Source: LMUY01 sp965198895 (GTDB lineage: Bacteria > Pseudomonadota > Alphaproteobacteria > Acetobacterales > Acetobacteraceae). From it: DNA of 64,000 nt. The notes below the pieces were generated by a model, which did no database searches, had not been told where the DNA came from, and saw only the letters and a list, made by a program, of their open reading frames with translations. Each line of letters starts with the position of its first letter. The first letter of the stretch is position 1. A program made the translations under genes and the position numbers. Location: assembly GCA_965198895.1 (NCBI GenBank), contig OZ240676.1, forward strand, positions 4,588,001-4,652,000, read 5' to 3'. Of the stretch, positions 35,322-42,351 are shown in pieces.

Positions 35322-35629
35322 TCGAGCGCAGCCCGCAACTCGGCGGGGCTTATCACGCCGCGCACCATCAGGTTGTCGGCGATCGAGCGGATCCAGCGCT
35401 GGTAGTAGCTGAGTTGGTGATACTCCGCCTCCGGGATCGCCTCGATGCCCCGGCGCAGTTCGTCCACGCCCATCACCCCCTTGGCGCCCAGCAATCCACG
35501 GATCGCATCCACCTCCCGGTCGAACTCGGTCAGCGCGTGGGCGCTGGTGTCGATCGGCTCGCAGAGGAATTTTCGTACGCCGCCCATGTCGTGATGGGCG
35601 CGGGCGGGCTGTTCGTCGGGTTCTGTCAT
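35318..35629 (-). CDS. Nitrile hydratase beta N-terminal domain as a separate subunit
   Basis: 103 residues. HHDMGG at 12-17 is the hallmark of nitrile hydratase beta N-termini, and the helical part AEYHQLSYYQRWIRSIADNLMVRGVISPAEL matches that domain. The chain stops where a fused beta subunit would continue, and the C-terminal domain follows as its own gene in a different frame with a GTGA overlap. Because the junction is a clean coupled overlap rather than a broken frame, this is a true split, not a frameshift. ATG overlaps the SH3-protein stop (ATGA). Confidence 0.85.
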   Translation of the reverse strand: MTEPDEQPARAHHDMGGVRKFLCEPIDTSAHALTEFDREVDAIRGLLGAKGVMGVDELRRGIEAIPEAEYHQLSYYQRWIRSIADNLMVRGVISPAELRAALE

Positions 35630-36315
35630 TGCACGGCCTCCCCGGGGTAGGCGCCCCAGAATGCGTCACGCTTCAGCCACCCACGATAGTCGCCAACCTG
35701 CACCTGACACCAGGGTGCATTCGCGTCGCAGGCGCGCAACCGCCCGACCACGCCGGGCTTCAACTCCGCGACCGCGGACGCCGTGTCCGAGCCGCTCGAC
35801 CGCATCACCCGTTCGGCGCCGATCACCACGAAACTACGCCTGCCGGTCAGGGTCGCCTGGTGTACCCACCCCTTCACGCCGTCGGAGTCGGAGATCAGTC
35901 GCCAGACCTCGAACTCCCGCTCGATCTCCACCGGCAGGTCGCGGCGCTTGTACACCCAGTCGATCGGGTAACGCAGGCCGGGACCGGTTCGCAGGTTGAC
36001 CTCGTCGGTCTTCAGCGATGCGAAGCGGGGCAGCGGCAGCCCGGTGTTGCTCCCCTTCGGCGGCTCGGCCGGTGCCGCCGGCGTGGGTGGGGCTGTCGGC
36101 GCCGCTGGTGCTGGCGCCGGCGCGGGCGAAACATGCGGCGCGGCTGGGTGAGCGGGGGCCGCCGGCTTTGCTGCCGCGTGCGCGTGCCTGGGTGCGGCGT
36201 GGGTCGGTTTGGTCGCGTGTTTCGCCGGTTGCCCGGTCTCCGTCGCCGCCCCAACCGAAATGGGAGCTAGGACGGAGATGAACGCGAAAGCCAGGGCAGC
36301 GGCAAAACGGAGCAT
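35626..36315 (-). CDS. Exported bacterial SH3-domain protein
   Basis: 229 residues. GGGAAGGA precedes the ATG. Signal peptide about 1-24, then an Ala/Pro/His-rich linker (about 25-100) and two SH3-like (DUF1058/SH3b) repeats: ASLKTDEVNLRTGPGLRYPIDWVYKRRDLPVEIERE with WVHQATLTGRRSFVV, and VAELKPGVVGRLRACDANAPWCQVQVGDYRGWLKRDAFWGAY. Such domains bind cell wall or ligands in the periplasm. It overlaps the split nitrile hydratase-like operon by ATGA, an unexpected partner. Confidence 0.87.
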   Translation of the reverse strand: MLRFAAALAFAFISVLAPISVGAATETGQPAKHATKPTHAAPRHAHAAAKPAAPAHPAAPHVSPAPAPAPAAPTAPPTPAAPAEPPKGSNTGLPLPRFASLKTDEVNLRTGPGLRYPIDWVYKRRDLPVEIEREFEVWRLISDSDGVKGWVHQATLTGRRSFVVIGAERVMRSSGSDTASAVAELKPGVVGRLRACDANAPWCQVQVGDYRGWLKRDAFWGAYPGEAVQ

Positions 36316-36392
36316 GTCCTTCCCTGCCAAGCGGCACGGCGGCGGGTCAAGCCTCAAGGCACCGGTCAGCCCCGGTGCGGCATCTCGATCCG

Positions 36393-36770
36393 TCAACAGC
36401 TGACGATTTGGCCGCCCCGCACCGCCTCGAGAAAGGTCGCAACTCCGGCCACGGTGACGCAAGGGAGGAGGGCCGCCGTTTCGAGCGACTCGGACCGCAA
36501 ACCGGCCTCGCAGGCGATCAGCCGGATACCGAGTTCGACGGCCGCGTCCCGCAACACGTCGAGCCCGGCCACCCCGCGTGCCGTGATCAGGTCGTCGCGC
36601 TCGGACTGCTCGAGCGACCGCCACTCCGCCAGCAGCGCCCGGCAGCCGGCATTGGTGGCGAACAGGGTCACGTCCCGGCCCAGCGCCGCTGCCCCGGTCG
36701 CCAGGACGAAGGCGTAATGCGCACGGTCGTGCGTGCCCGAGAGCAGCAAGACGCCGAATGGCTCATTCAT
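36393..36770 (-). CDS. DsrE family protein
   Basis: 125 residues. Starts GVLLLSGTHDRAHYAFVLATGAAALGRDVTLFAT, the Rossmann-like DsrE/TusD/peroxiredoxin-like fold. Cysteines at CRALLAE, LIACEAGLRS, LPCVTV and the C-terminal SC; the one in IACEAGLRS is at the family's sulfur-carrying position. DsrE-like proteins relay sulfur or bind cofactor-like ligands. Its start overlaps the end of the MoeB/ThiF-like gene by 8 bp. Confidence 0.85.
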   Translation of the reverse strand: MNEPFGVLLLSGTHDRAHYAFVLATGAAALGRDVTLFATNAGCRALLAEWRSLEQSERDDLITARGVAGLDVLRDAAVELGIRLIACEAGLRSESLETAALLPCVTVAGVATFLEAVRGGQIVSC

Positions 36771-37545
36771 GCGCGGACAGGTCGTGGATCGTGGGGTGCT
36801 CGCCGCAGGCCGGGCAGGCCGGGTCCTTGGGCAGACGGATCGTCTCGAACCGGGCGCCGAGTGCGTCCCATACCAACAGCCGGCCGGACAGACCTTCGCC
36901 GATCCCGAGGATTTCCTTCACGACCTCGGCCGCTTGCAGGCTGCCCATCACGCCGGTTACCGGGCCCATCACGCCGGCCTGCGCGCAGGTTGGGAGAGTG
37001 CCCGGCGCCGCCTCGACCGGAAACAGGCAGCGGTAGCACGGGCCGCCGGGCTTGAAGGTGGACAGTTGGCCGTCGAAGCGCAGCACCGCGGCTGATATCA
37101 GCGTCTTGCCGGCCAGCACGCAGGCATCGTTCAGCAGGTAGCGGGTGGATGCATTGTCGCTGCCGTCGCATACGAGGTCATACCCGGCAATCAGGTCCGT
37201 GACGTTGGCAGCGGTAAGGCGCTTGCCGTGTAGCTCGAGCCTGGTTCCTGGATTCAGAGCGGCGATGCTGGCGGCCAGCGACTGCACCTTTGGCGAGCCG
37301 ATCCGGTCGGTCGTGTGCGCGATCTGACGTTGGAGGTTGGAGAGGTCGACCGTGTCGTCATCCACCACACCGATCGTGCCGACTCCGGCCGCGGCCAGAT
37401 ACAGCACCAGCGGGCACCCTAGGCCGCCCGCGCCTACCACCAGCACGCGGGCGGCCTTCAGGGCTGCTTGGCCAGTGCCGCCCACTTCGGCCAGGAGGAT
37501 GTTGCGGGAGTAGCGGGTTATGTCTTCGGGGGTGAAATCGAGCAT
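36763..37545 (-). CDS. HesA/MoeB/ThiF family adenylyltransferase
   Basis: 260 residues. E1-like enzyme that adenylates the C-terminus of a sulfur-carrier protein (MoaD, ThiS or a relative). N-terminal TPEDITRYSRNILLAEVGGTGQAALKAARVLVVGAGGLGCPL (ATP-binding loop), DDDTVDLSNLQRQ, DGSDNASTRYLLND, the PTCAQAGVMGP crossover-loop Cys, and zinc-binding CYRC and CPAC pairs. No rhodanese domain. Pairs by overlap with DsrE. ATG 37545 preferred over the in-frame TTG one codon earlier. Confidence 0.92.
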   Translation of the reverse strand: MLDFTPEDITRYSRNILLAEVGGTGQAALKAARVLVVGAGGLGCPLVLYLAAAGVGTIGVVDDDTVDLSNLQRQIAHTTDRIGSPKVQSLAASIAALNPGTRLELHGKRLTAANVTDLIAGYDLVCDGSDNASTRYLLNDACVLAGKTLISAAVLRFDGQLSTFKPGGPCYRCLFPVEAAPGTLPTCAQAGVMGPVTGVMGSLQAAEVVKEILGIGEGLSGRLLVWDALGARFETIRLPKDPACPACGEHPTIHDLSAHE

Positions 37546-37554
37546 CAAGCAAGG

Positions 37555-37610
37555 ATGGGGCGCTGCCCCATGCCATGCCAGAGGCCACCTCTTACAAGAG
37601 GGGTGTCCCC
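37555..37610. repeat. Cluster of three palindromes between nusG and the MoeB-like gene
   Basis: ATGGGGC-GCT-GCCCCAT (37555-37571), CCTCTT-AC-AAGAGG (37588-37601) and GGGG-TGT-CCCC (37600-37610) fill the 74-bp gap. On the minus strand they could end the nusG transcript; they run almost to the next start codon and leave no clear ribosome site. Confidence 0.6.
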
Positions 37611-37619
37611 TGGACCCTG

Positions 37620-38150
37620 CTAGACCTTCTCGACTTGGCCGTATTCCAGGTCGACCGGGGTCGAGCGGCCGAAGATGGAAACGGACACCTTCACGCGGCC
37701 CTTCTCCTCGTCGATCTCCTCGACGGTGCCGTTGAACGAGGTGAACGGGCCGTCAGCCACGCGCACCTGCTCGCCGATCTCGAACAGCACGGCGGGGCGG
37801 GGGCGCTCCACCCCTTCGGCGGACTGCTTGATGATCCGGTCCGCCTCGGCCTCGCTGATCGCCTGCGGCTTGGTCTTGCTGCCGAGGAACCCGGTGACCT
37901 TCGGCGTGTCCTTGATCAAGTGCCAGGTATCGTCGGTCATCTCCATCTTCACCAGCACGTAGCCGGGGAAGAACTTGCGCTCCGCCTGCACCTTCTGGCC
38001 GCGCTTGAGCTCCACCACCTCCTCGGAGGGGACGAGGACGTCATCGACCAAGTCCGCCAATCCTTTACGGGCGGCCTGCTCCTTCACCTGCTCGGCGATT
38101 TTCTTCTCGAAGCCGGAATAGACATGCACGACATACCAGCGCTTGGCCAC
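37620..38150 (-). CDS. nusG: Transcription termination/antitermination factor NusG
   Basis: 176 residues. NGN domain (KRWYVVHVYSGFEKKIAEQVKEQA ... FFPGYVLVKMEMTDDTWHLIKDTPKVTGFLG) and C-terminal KOW domain (GEQVRVADGPFTSFNGTVEEIDEEKGRVKVSVSIFGRSTPVDLEYGQVEKV). Binds RNA polymerase, Rho and ribosomal S10. Follows secE by 22 bp as usual. The normal downstream rplK-rplA-rplJ-rplL genes are absent: the next gene is MoeB/ThiF-like. Confidence 0.97.
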   Translation of the reverse strand: MAKRWYVVHVYSGFEKKIAEQVKEQAARKGLADLVDDVLVPSEEVVELKRGQKVQAERKFFPGYVLVKMEMTDDTWHLIKDTPKVTGFLGSKTKPQAISEAEADRIIKQSAEGVERPRPAVLFEIGEQVRVADGPFTSFNGTVEEIDEEKGRVKVSVSIFGRSTPVDLEYGQVEKV

Positions 38151-38172
38151 AACCCTGAACCTTCAACCTGAA

Positions 38173-38367
38173 TTAGCCGGACGCACCGAACAATGTCCGC
38201 ACACCCAGCCCCGCCGCTTGATCGACGACGAAAAAGAATATGGCAGCAGCCGCCGCCATCGCAAAAACGAGCCCGGTGGTGACCAGCGTCTCCTTGCGGG
38301 ACGGCCACGTCACTTTGCCAACCTCGGCGCGGACTTCGCGCAGGAACTGAGCCGGAGCGATCGCCAC
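38173..38367 (-). CDS. secE: Preprotein translocase subunit SecE
   Basis: 64 residues from GTG 38367, chosen because GGAG is 8 bases upstream and it yields the family-typical N-terminus (V)AIAPAQFLREVRAEVGKVTWPSRKETL. ATG 38394 is an alternative adding nine residues. One membrane helix (LVFAMAAAAAIFFFVVDQA). Third subunit of the SecYEG channel. Between tRNA-Trp and nusG, the common bacterial order. Confidence 0.93.
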   Translation of the reverse strand: MAIAPAQFLREVRAEVGKVTWPSRKETLVTTGLVFAMAAAAAIFFFVVDQAAGLGVRTLFGASG

Positions 38368-38425
38368 GACGTTATCTCCACCAAACACGGCCATTACTAC
38401 GGGCGGCCCCACTTGCGCTCTCGGC

Positions 38426-38502
38426 TGGCAGGGGCGGAGGGTCTCGAACTCTCAACCTCCGGTTTTGGAGACCGGCGCTCTAGCCAATTGAGCTACACCC
38501 CT
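38426..38502 (-). tRNA. tRNA-Trp (CCA)
   Basis: 77 nt with encoded CCA. Acceptor AGGGGTG pairs with CGCCCCT, discriminator G. Anticodon loop CTCCAAA with anticodon CCA, T-arm GTTCGAGAC. Located 58 bp upstream of secE on the same strand, the conserved context of this gene. Confidence 0.96.
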
Positions 38503-38526
38503 GCACGGCCCGAGGGCGCAGGGCCG

Positions 38527-38556
38527 GTATCAAGAGCGGGCGGGCCGCGATGTCAA
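38527..38556 (-). promoter_or_regulatory. Candidate promoter for tRNA-Trp-secE-nusG
   Basis: TTGACA (38551-38556) and TGATAC (38527-38532) on the minus strand, 18 bp apart; the -10 ends 24 bp before the tRNA. The perfect -35 box makes this one of the better candidates in the window. It occupies the short divergent region shared with the PYP gene. Confidence 0.5.
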
Positions 38557-38634
38557 GTACAGGATACCGCTCCAGGCGTTAGCAGTGGATTTACCATCCT
38601 CGGGTATCGTCGGATCTGCGGATGGGGACGGGAT

Positions 38635-39021
38635 ATGAGCGCAGCGACGCGGGTCGAATTCGGACAGGCGGATTTGGACAACGCTTTGGCGGAGATGACG
38701 CCGGAGCAGATCGATTCGCTCGCATTCGGCGCCATCCAGCTCAACGCTGCCGGCACCGTGCTGACCTTCAACGCGACCGAGAGCACCCTGACGGGCCGCT
38801 CGAAGGAGAGCGTGATCGGGCATAACTTCTTCCGCGAAGTCGCCCCGTGCTGCGACAAGCCCGGCTTCCGCGGCGTGTTTGACGACGGTGTCCGAAACGG
38901 CAACCTGAACAGCATCTTCGACTACGTGTTCGATTACCGGATGAGCCCGACCCGGGTGAAAGTCCACATGAAGGCGGCCGTGGCCGACGATAGCTACTGG
39001 GTGTTCGTCAAGCGGCTTTGA
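38635..39021 (+). CDS. pyp: Photoactive yellow protein (PYP) homologue
   Basis: 128 residues, a single PAS domain that aligns end to end with Halorhodospira halophila PYP (125 residues): LAFGAIQL, TGR, VIGxNFFxxVAPC, GNLN, FDY, KVHMK and SYWVFVKR blocks are identical or nearly so. Family numbering is query minus 3. The p-coumaric acid attachment Cys69 is C72, Glu46 is E49, Thr50 is T53, Arg52 is R55. Tyr42, which hydrogen-bonds the chromophore phenolate, is F45. PYP is a cytoplasmic blue-light sensor. No tyrosine ammonia-lyase or coumarate ligase gene is adjacent; neighbours are tRNA genes on both sides. Weak GGGACGGG ribosome site. Confidence 0.95.
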   Translation: MSAATRVEFGQADLDNALAEMTPEQIDSLAFGAIQLNAAGTVLTFNATESTLTGRSKESVIGHNFFREVAPCCDKPGFRGVFDDGVRNGNLNSIFDYVFDYRMSPTRVKVHMKAAVADDSYWVFVKRL

Positions 39022-39031
39022 CCCGGTCGAG

Positions 39032-39058
39032 CCAGGCGTTTGGCTCGGTCACGCCTGG
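39032..39058 (+). terminator. Possible terminator hairpin after the PYP gene
   Basis: CCAGGCG (39032-39038) pairs with CGCCTGG (39052-39058), starting 11 bp after the PYP stop and followed by TTGCTTG. The U-run is poor. A competing stem GAGCCA/TGGCTC overlaps it. Confidence 0.35.
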
Positions 39059-39062
39059 TTGC

Positions 39063-39091
39063 TTGCAGTCGGACCGCCGGGTCGCTAACTT
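39063..39091 (+). promoter_or_regulatory. Candidate tRNA-Gly promoter
   Basis: TTGCAG (39063-39068), 17-bp spacer, TAACTT (39086-39091), 9 bp before the mature tRNA. Shares the TAAC -10 start with the tRNA-Met and tRNA-Ser promoters. Confidence 0.35.
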
Positions 39092-39100
39092 TCCACCGGC

Positions 39101-39176
39101 GCGGACGTAGCTCAGTTGGTAGAGCTTCAGATTTCCAATCTGAATGTCGCGAGTTCGAACCTCGTCGTCCGCTCCA
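39101..39176 (+). tRNA. tRNA-Gly (TCC)
   Basis: 76 nt with encoded CCA. Acceptor GCGGACG pairs with CGTCCGC, discriminator T. Anticodon stem TCAGA/TCTGA, loop TTTCCAA, anticodon TCC. T-arm GTTCGAAC. Confidence 0.95.
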
Positions 39177-39192
39177 ATTCGCACGCAGGACA

Positions 39193-39222
39193 TTGACTTC
39201 ACGCGTGGTCCGCCAGTAACAC
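39193..39222 (+). promoter_or_regulatory. Candidate tRNA-Ser promoter
   Basis: TTGACT (39193-39198), 18-bp spacer, TAACAC (39217-39222) within the 65-bp gap between the two tRNA genes. Nearly identical in layout to the tRNA-Met promoter, so tRNA-Ser is probably transcribed on its own. Confidence 0.45.
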
Positions 39223-39241
39223 CCGCTCGCATGCCTGCCAC

Positions 39242-39328
39242 GGAGGGGTGCCGGAGTGGCCGATCGGGGCAGTCTCGAAAACTGTTGTGGGTGCAAGCCT
39301 ACCGTGGGTTCGAATCCCACCCCCTCCG
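39242..39328 (+). tRNA. tRNA-Ser (CGA)
   Basis: 87-nt type II tRNA with a long variable arm. Acceptor GGAGGGG pairs with CCCCTCC, discriminator G. Anticodon stem GCAGT/ACTGT, loop CTCGAAA, anticodon CGA (UCG codons). T-arm GTTCGAATC. The genomic sequence after the discriminator is CCG, so the final A of CCA is not encoded, unlike the other three tRNAs here. Confidence 0.93.
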
Positions 39329-39468
39329 CCGTGCAATCGTCCGCAAACGCTTTCGGGTCGATAGCGCACAAGCTGCGACGGCTCGGTGCGATCTCAGGAT
39401 GCCGGTTTCGCCAGCCTGCCGGGATAATCTAGCATGCGAGTTGCGCGCTCTGTTGGGACAAGGCCTAG

Positions 39469-40536
39469 ATGAACGAGGATGCTATCCCGGACGGAGCGGT
39501 GATCCTCAACCCCGCCCACTCCTACCGGCGCGCACCCCCGGCGGTGGCGGGATGCTGGTGCGCGGACGCCAATCTGCACGCGTATTTCTACAACAACATA
39601 GCCCAGCGCGACGCCCAATGCCCCGCCGAATACATGATTGCGTTTGACTCGGCCCATGTCTTCGGCGGCCAGTTCGTCCTCGGGACCGACGGGGCTTGGC
39701 TCGCTCCCTCCATCGTCGACTATCCTCCGGCCGAACCGTTGCGCCCCACGGTCGCACAGCGGATCGCGGAGGGCGACGTGCTGCGCGTCGGCTCATCCGA
39801 CAGGCCCACCGTCGTGATCGCGAAGGCGGGTGCGAACAACTACGGTCATACTTTGGTCGAGATCTTGCCGCGCATCATGAACCTGGCGCGCTCGCCCCTG
39901 CGCGACGTTTCCTTGCTGCTGCCGGACAGCATGGCCGCATTCGAGCCGACGCTGCACAGCCTGCTAGGAATGCTCGGCGTTCGAGCCGAAATCCTGTTCG
40001 TCGGCGAGAGACAGATCGCCGCTGTGGACAATCTCGTCTTCATCGGCCCGGTCTCGAAGCACAACATGCGCAAATCCGCGACGTTGTTGGCCTTCCGGGA
40101 CCTGCTTTGGCGCAGCCTCGGAGTGACGCCAGCGGCGCATCGGCGGTTCTATATCGAGCGCCCGCCGACCGAGAAGCGCTGCTTGAGCAATGCGGGCGAG
40201 GTCCGGGCAGTGCTGGAGGCAGCCGGGTACGAGACGGTGCATCCCGCGCGCATGGCATTCAACGACCAGGTGGCCCTATTCAGCCAGGCAAGCCATATCG
40301 TGGGGACGCTGGGCGCCGGGCTGAGCAACACTCTGTTTGCGCCGAGTTCTTGTAAGGTGACCATGATAGGCAATGGTCTGGGGGACTATTTCTTTTGGGA
40401 TCTGGCGGCTCTGGCCGGCCAGCCATTCACCTGGATGTTCAGCGGGCCGCTCTCGTTCTTCTCGCAAGAGCTTGCGAGCGAACCGTATGGTCCGGACCTC
40501 GATGGGTTGCGGAGCGTCCTGCGCCAAGTTGGCTGA
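39469..40536 (+). CDS. Family 61 (DUF563) glycosyltransferase
   Basis: 355 residues, cytoplasmic. N-terminal half with NYGHTLVEILPRIMNLA, C-terminal half with RRFYIERPPTEKRCLSNAGEVRAVLEAAGYETVHPARMAFNDQVALFSQASHIVGTLGAGLSNTLFAPS, the DUF563/GT61 signature. Bacterial members are found in capsule and exopolysaccharide loci; the sugar is unknown. Convergent with the sulfotransferase gene, suggesting a small surface-glycan modification cassette next to the tRNA cluster. Confidence 0.87.
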   Translation: MNEDAIPDGAVILNPAHSYRRAPPAVAGCWCADANLHAYFYNNIAQRDAQCPAEYMIAFDSAHVFGGQFVLGTDGAWLAPSIVDYPPAEPLRPTVAQRIAEGDVLRVGSSDRPTVVIAKAGANNYGHTLVEILPRIMNLARSPLRDVSLLLPDSMAAFEPTLHSLLGMLGVRAEILFVGERQIAAVDNLVFIGPVSKHNMRKSATLLAFRDLLWRSLGVTPAAHRRFYIERPPTEKRCLSNAGEVRAVLEAAGYETVHPARMAFNDQVALFSQASHIVGTLGAGLSNTLFAPSSCKVTMIGNGLGDYFFWDLAALAGQPFTWMFSGPLSFFSQELASEPYGPDLDGLRSVLRQVG

Positions 40537-40595
40537 CCTGGCTCAGGGACAGCGATCGCATCGGTCGATTCCGGTGCAGTGGGCGGCGGGCAGTG

Positions 40596-41351
40596 TCATC
40601 GGCCTTCCAGGAAGCGGGCTCGCCACTCCTCGTTCCGGCGGTCGGCTTGGCGCGTAAACCTGACGCGCTCAGGATGAAGGGTGGTCTGCGGGAAGCCGAG
40701 ATCGCTGGCAACTCTGGCGACGACGTCGTTTGGCCGGGCAGACAGTTCCTCGTAGAGCACGTTTGTCGGCTGGATTCCGTTCATACCGAAGAACACGTCG
40801 AAATTACGGTTCAGCTCGGCAAAATAATTGATCGCCTCCTCGATTCGAGACCGGTCGTACACCGGCTCTCGACCCTGAGGATCGATGCCGGAATGCCAGC
40901 TTCCCGATTGTAACGCGATCTCCCATGACACGGCTTGGGCAAGCCGATCGGCGCGCTCGATGAAGACATAACGGATGTTATCGCGCCATAAATCGAGCAG
41001 CCCGGCCTCACCGAGTATTTCAAGGTGCGGGACGCCCACCTTGATAGCGAGTCGCTCGCCCAATTGCTGGTCCTGCAGCGCAGCCCTCAGGAAACTCGGG
41101 AAAGTGCGTTGTCCAGGGTAGTCTGCAGGGTGCTCGGCATTGAAGATCTCGTGGGCTTCGTTCACCGCACCGGTGCTCGCCAACCCGGAAGCAAGATAAT
41201 TGGACCCGCACCGGTTTGTGAAACAAATCACGATGATCGATTCGTAGCGCGGGACTTCATCTGGCCCAACCCGAAGGCGCCCAAACAGCGCACGCAGAGA
41301 CTCGAGATGTATATTGCCCCCAAGCCGAGGGAACCAAGCAGGACTCACCAT
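40596..41351 (-). CDS. Stf0-type sulfotransferase
   Basis: 251 residues. PAPS 5'-phosphosulfate loop FTNRCGSNYLASGLASTG (about 43-60), then the Stf0-type AHEIFNAEH, LAIKVGVPHLEILGEAGLLDLW, YVFIERADRLAQAVSWEIALQSGSWHS (3'-phosphate-binding Arg/Ser) and VLYEELSARPNDVVARVASDLGF. Stf0 enzymes sulfate trehalose or glycans. Here it may sulfate a cell-surface sugar. Somewhat AT-richer than the core genes nearby. No partner gene for sulfate activation is adjacent. Confidence 0.85.
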   Translation of the reverse strand: MVSPAWFPRLGGNIHLESLRALFGRLRVGPDEVPRYESIIVICFTNRCGSNYLASGLASTGAVNEAHEIFNAEHPADYPGQRTFPSFLRAALQDQQLGERLAIKVGVPHLEILGEAGLLDLWRDNIRYVFIERADRLAQAVSWEIALQSGSWHSGIDPQGREPVYDRSRIEEAINYFAELNRNFDVFFGMNGIQPTNVLYEELSARPNDVVARVASDLGFPQTTLHPERVRFTRQADRRNEEWRARFLEGR

Positions 41352-41959
41352 CTAGCCACTATACTGCCTACCCTCACAGCATCAAGTATTCGAAATTCAC
41401 CGCCGACCATTGAGGGGCAATCATAGGCAGCGTTTGTCGATCCACCACGACAGCGGCGCGTCAGTTTCGTGTTAACCGATCGTTAATCTTTGTTTTAATC
41501 AGGACGCGCCCGACCCGGATCAAGTTCGGGTTGCAGCACACTCGGCACGTTATGCCACGCGTCCATGGCTCAGCGAAACATACAGTAGAATGTATACCAT
41601 TCCCGATGCGAGGCAAGGCGGCCCGGCTATCAGCGAGTTGCCCACCGCAAACCGAGATGCGCCCTTGCCGATGCGCCCGAAGAGCGGCTATGGACCGTTG
41701 CTCGTAATCAGCCTTGTCAGTACCGGTCACGGGCACTCGGACGCGCGATTAGGGGATCGATCAGGGGACAAGTGGACGACCTCGATGTAGGTTGTTGACA
41801 AGTCAGCTTTTGTGGCGGACCCCCTCCGCCGCGCTTTTCATCAAGATAGGCTGATTTCATTGACGTTCGTTGCGGCCGCTCGGCGTGGTGATCCCGGTAA
41901 GGGCCCAGAGTTGGGTGGTTTCAACCGTACGCTAGGGGATCGGTGGAGCACGTTACGGC
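41352..41959. other. 608-bp stretch without a recognisable gene
   Basis: AT-richer than its surroundings, especially 41470-41500 (TTAATC, TTTGTTTTAATC). Short frames exist on both strands but none has a ribosome site, a recognisable product or consistent third-position GC. A TTGACA at 41795-41800 has no good -10. I see no transposase remnant, tRNA or obvious direct repeats. It may be degenerated or promoter DNA for the sulfotransferase gene. Confidence 0.5.
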
Positions 41960-42199
41960 ATGGTCAAACGACGCAAGGATGAAGATCTCGCGGGGATCTT
42001 GGAGTTCGACGGGCGTGATGCCGACGATCCCGAGTTCAAATCGTGGCTCGCGGATCATGCTGCCCGGAAGGGCGGCAAGATCCGGGTCGCGAAGGGGGGT
42101 AAGGGCGTGCGGGTCGCGTTCACGAGCCAGGCTGACCTGGCAGTGTGGAAGGCACGCGCCGACAAACTCGCCAGCGGCAAGAAGCCGGCAGCACCCTGA
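41960..42199 (+). CDS. Small basic hypothetical protein
   Basis: 79 residues. Highly charged (KRRKDED, DGRDADDPEFKSWLADHAARKGGKIRVAKGGKG) with a Lys-rich C-terminus; no signal or membrane segment. It could bind nucleic acid, but that is only composition. The coding-frame GC pattern looks real. The ribosome site is weak (GGTGGAG 13 bases upstream). Confidence 0.5.
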   Translation: MVKRRKDEDLAGILEFDGRDADDPEFKSWLADHAARKGGKIRVAKGGKGVRVAFTSQADLAVWKARADKLASGKKPAAP

Positions 42200-42351
42200 C
42201 CCCGACGGTGCGGCGCCCACTGCGGCGCTGACCTCCCGTGGCGGGAAACAGCGGCTTTGGCTATTTCCGTTGAAGATGGCAGGGAAACTTCAGCGCCGGC
42301 TTGCGTTCGATCACGGTCGAATTGCTATTGGTTTAAGAAGGGCCTGTGATC

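Noticed and set aside
35037..35629. Split nitrile hydratase beta considered as a frameshifted pseudogene
   Set aside because: The junction is a clean GTGA stop/start overlap at a domain boundary, and separate chains are known in thiocyanate hydrolase, so a functional split is the better reading.
41461..41736. 91-codon minus-strand frame in the gene-free stretch
   Set aside because: No ribosome site, no recognisable features, and it spans the most AT-rich noncoding segment.
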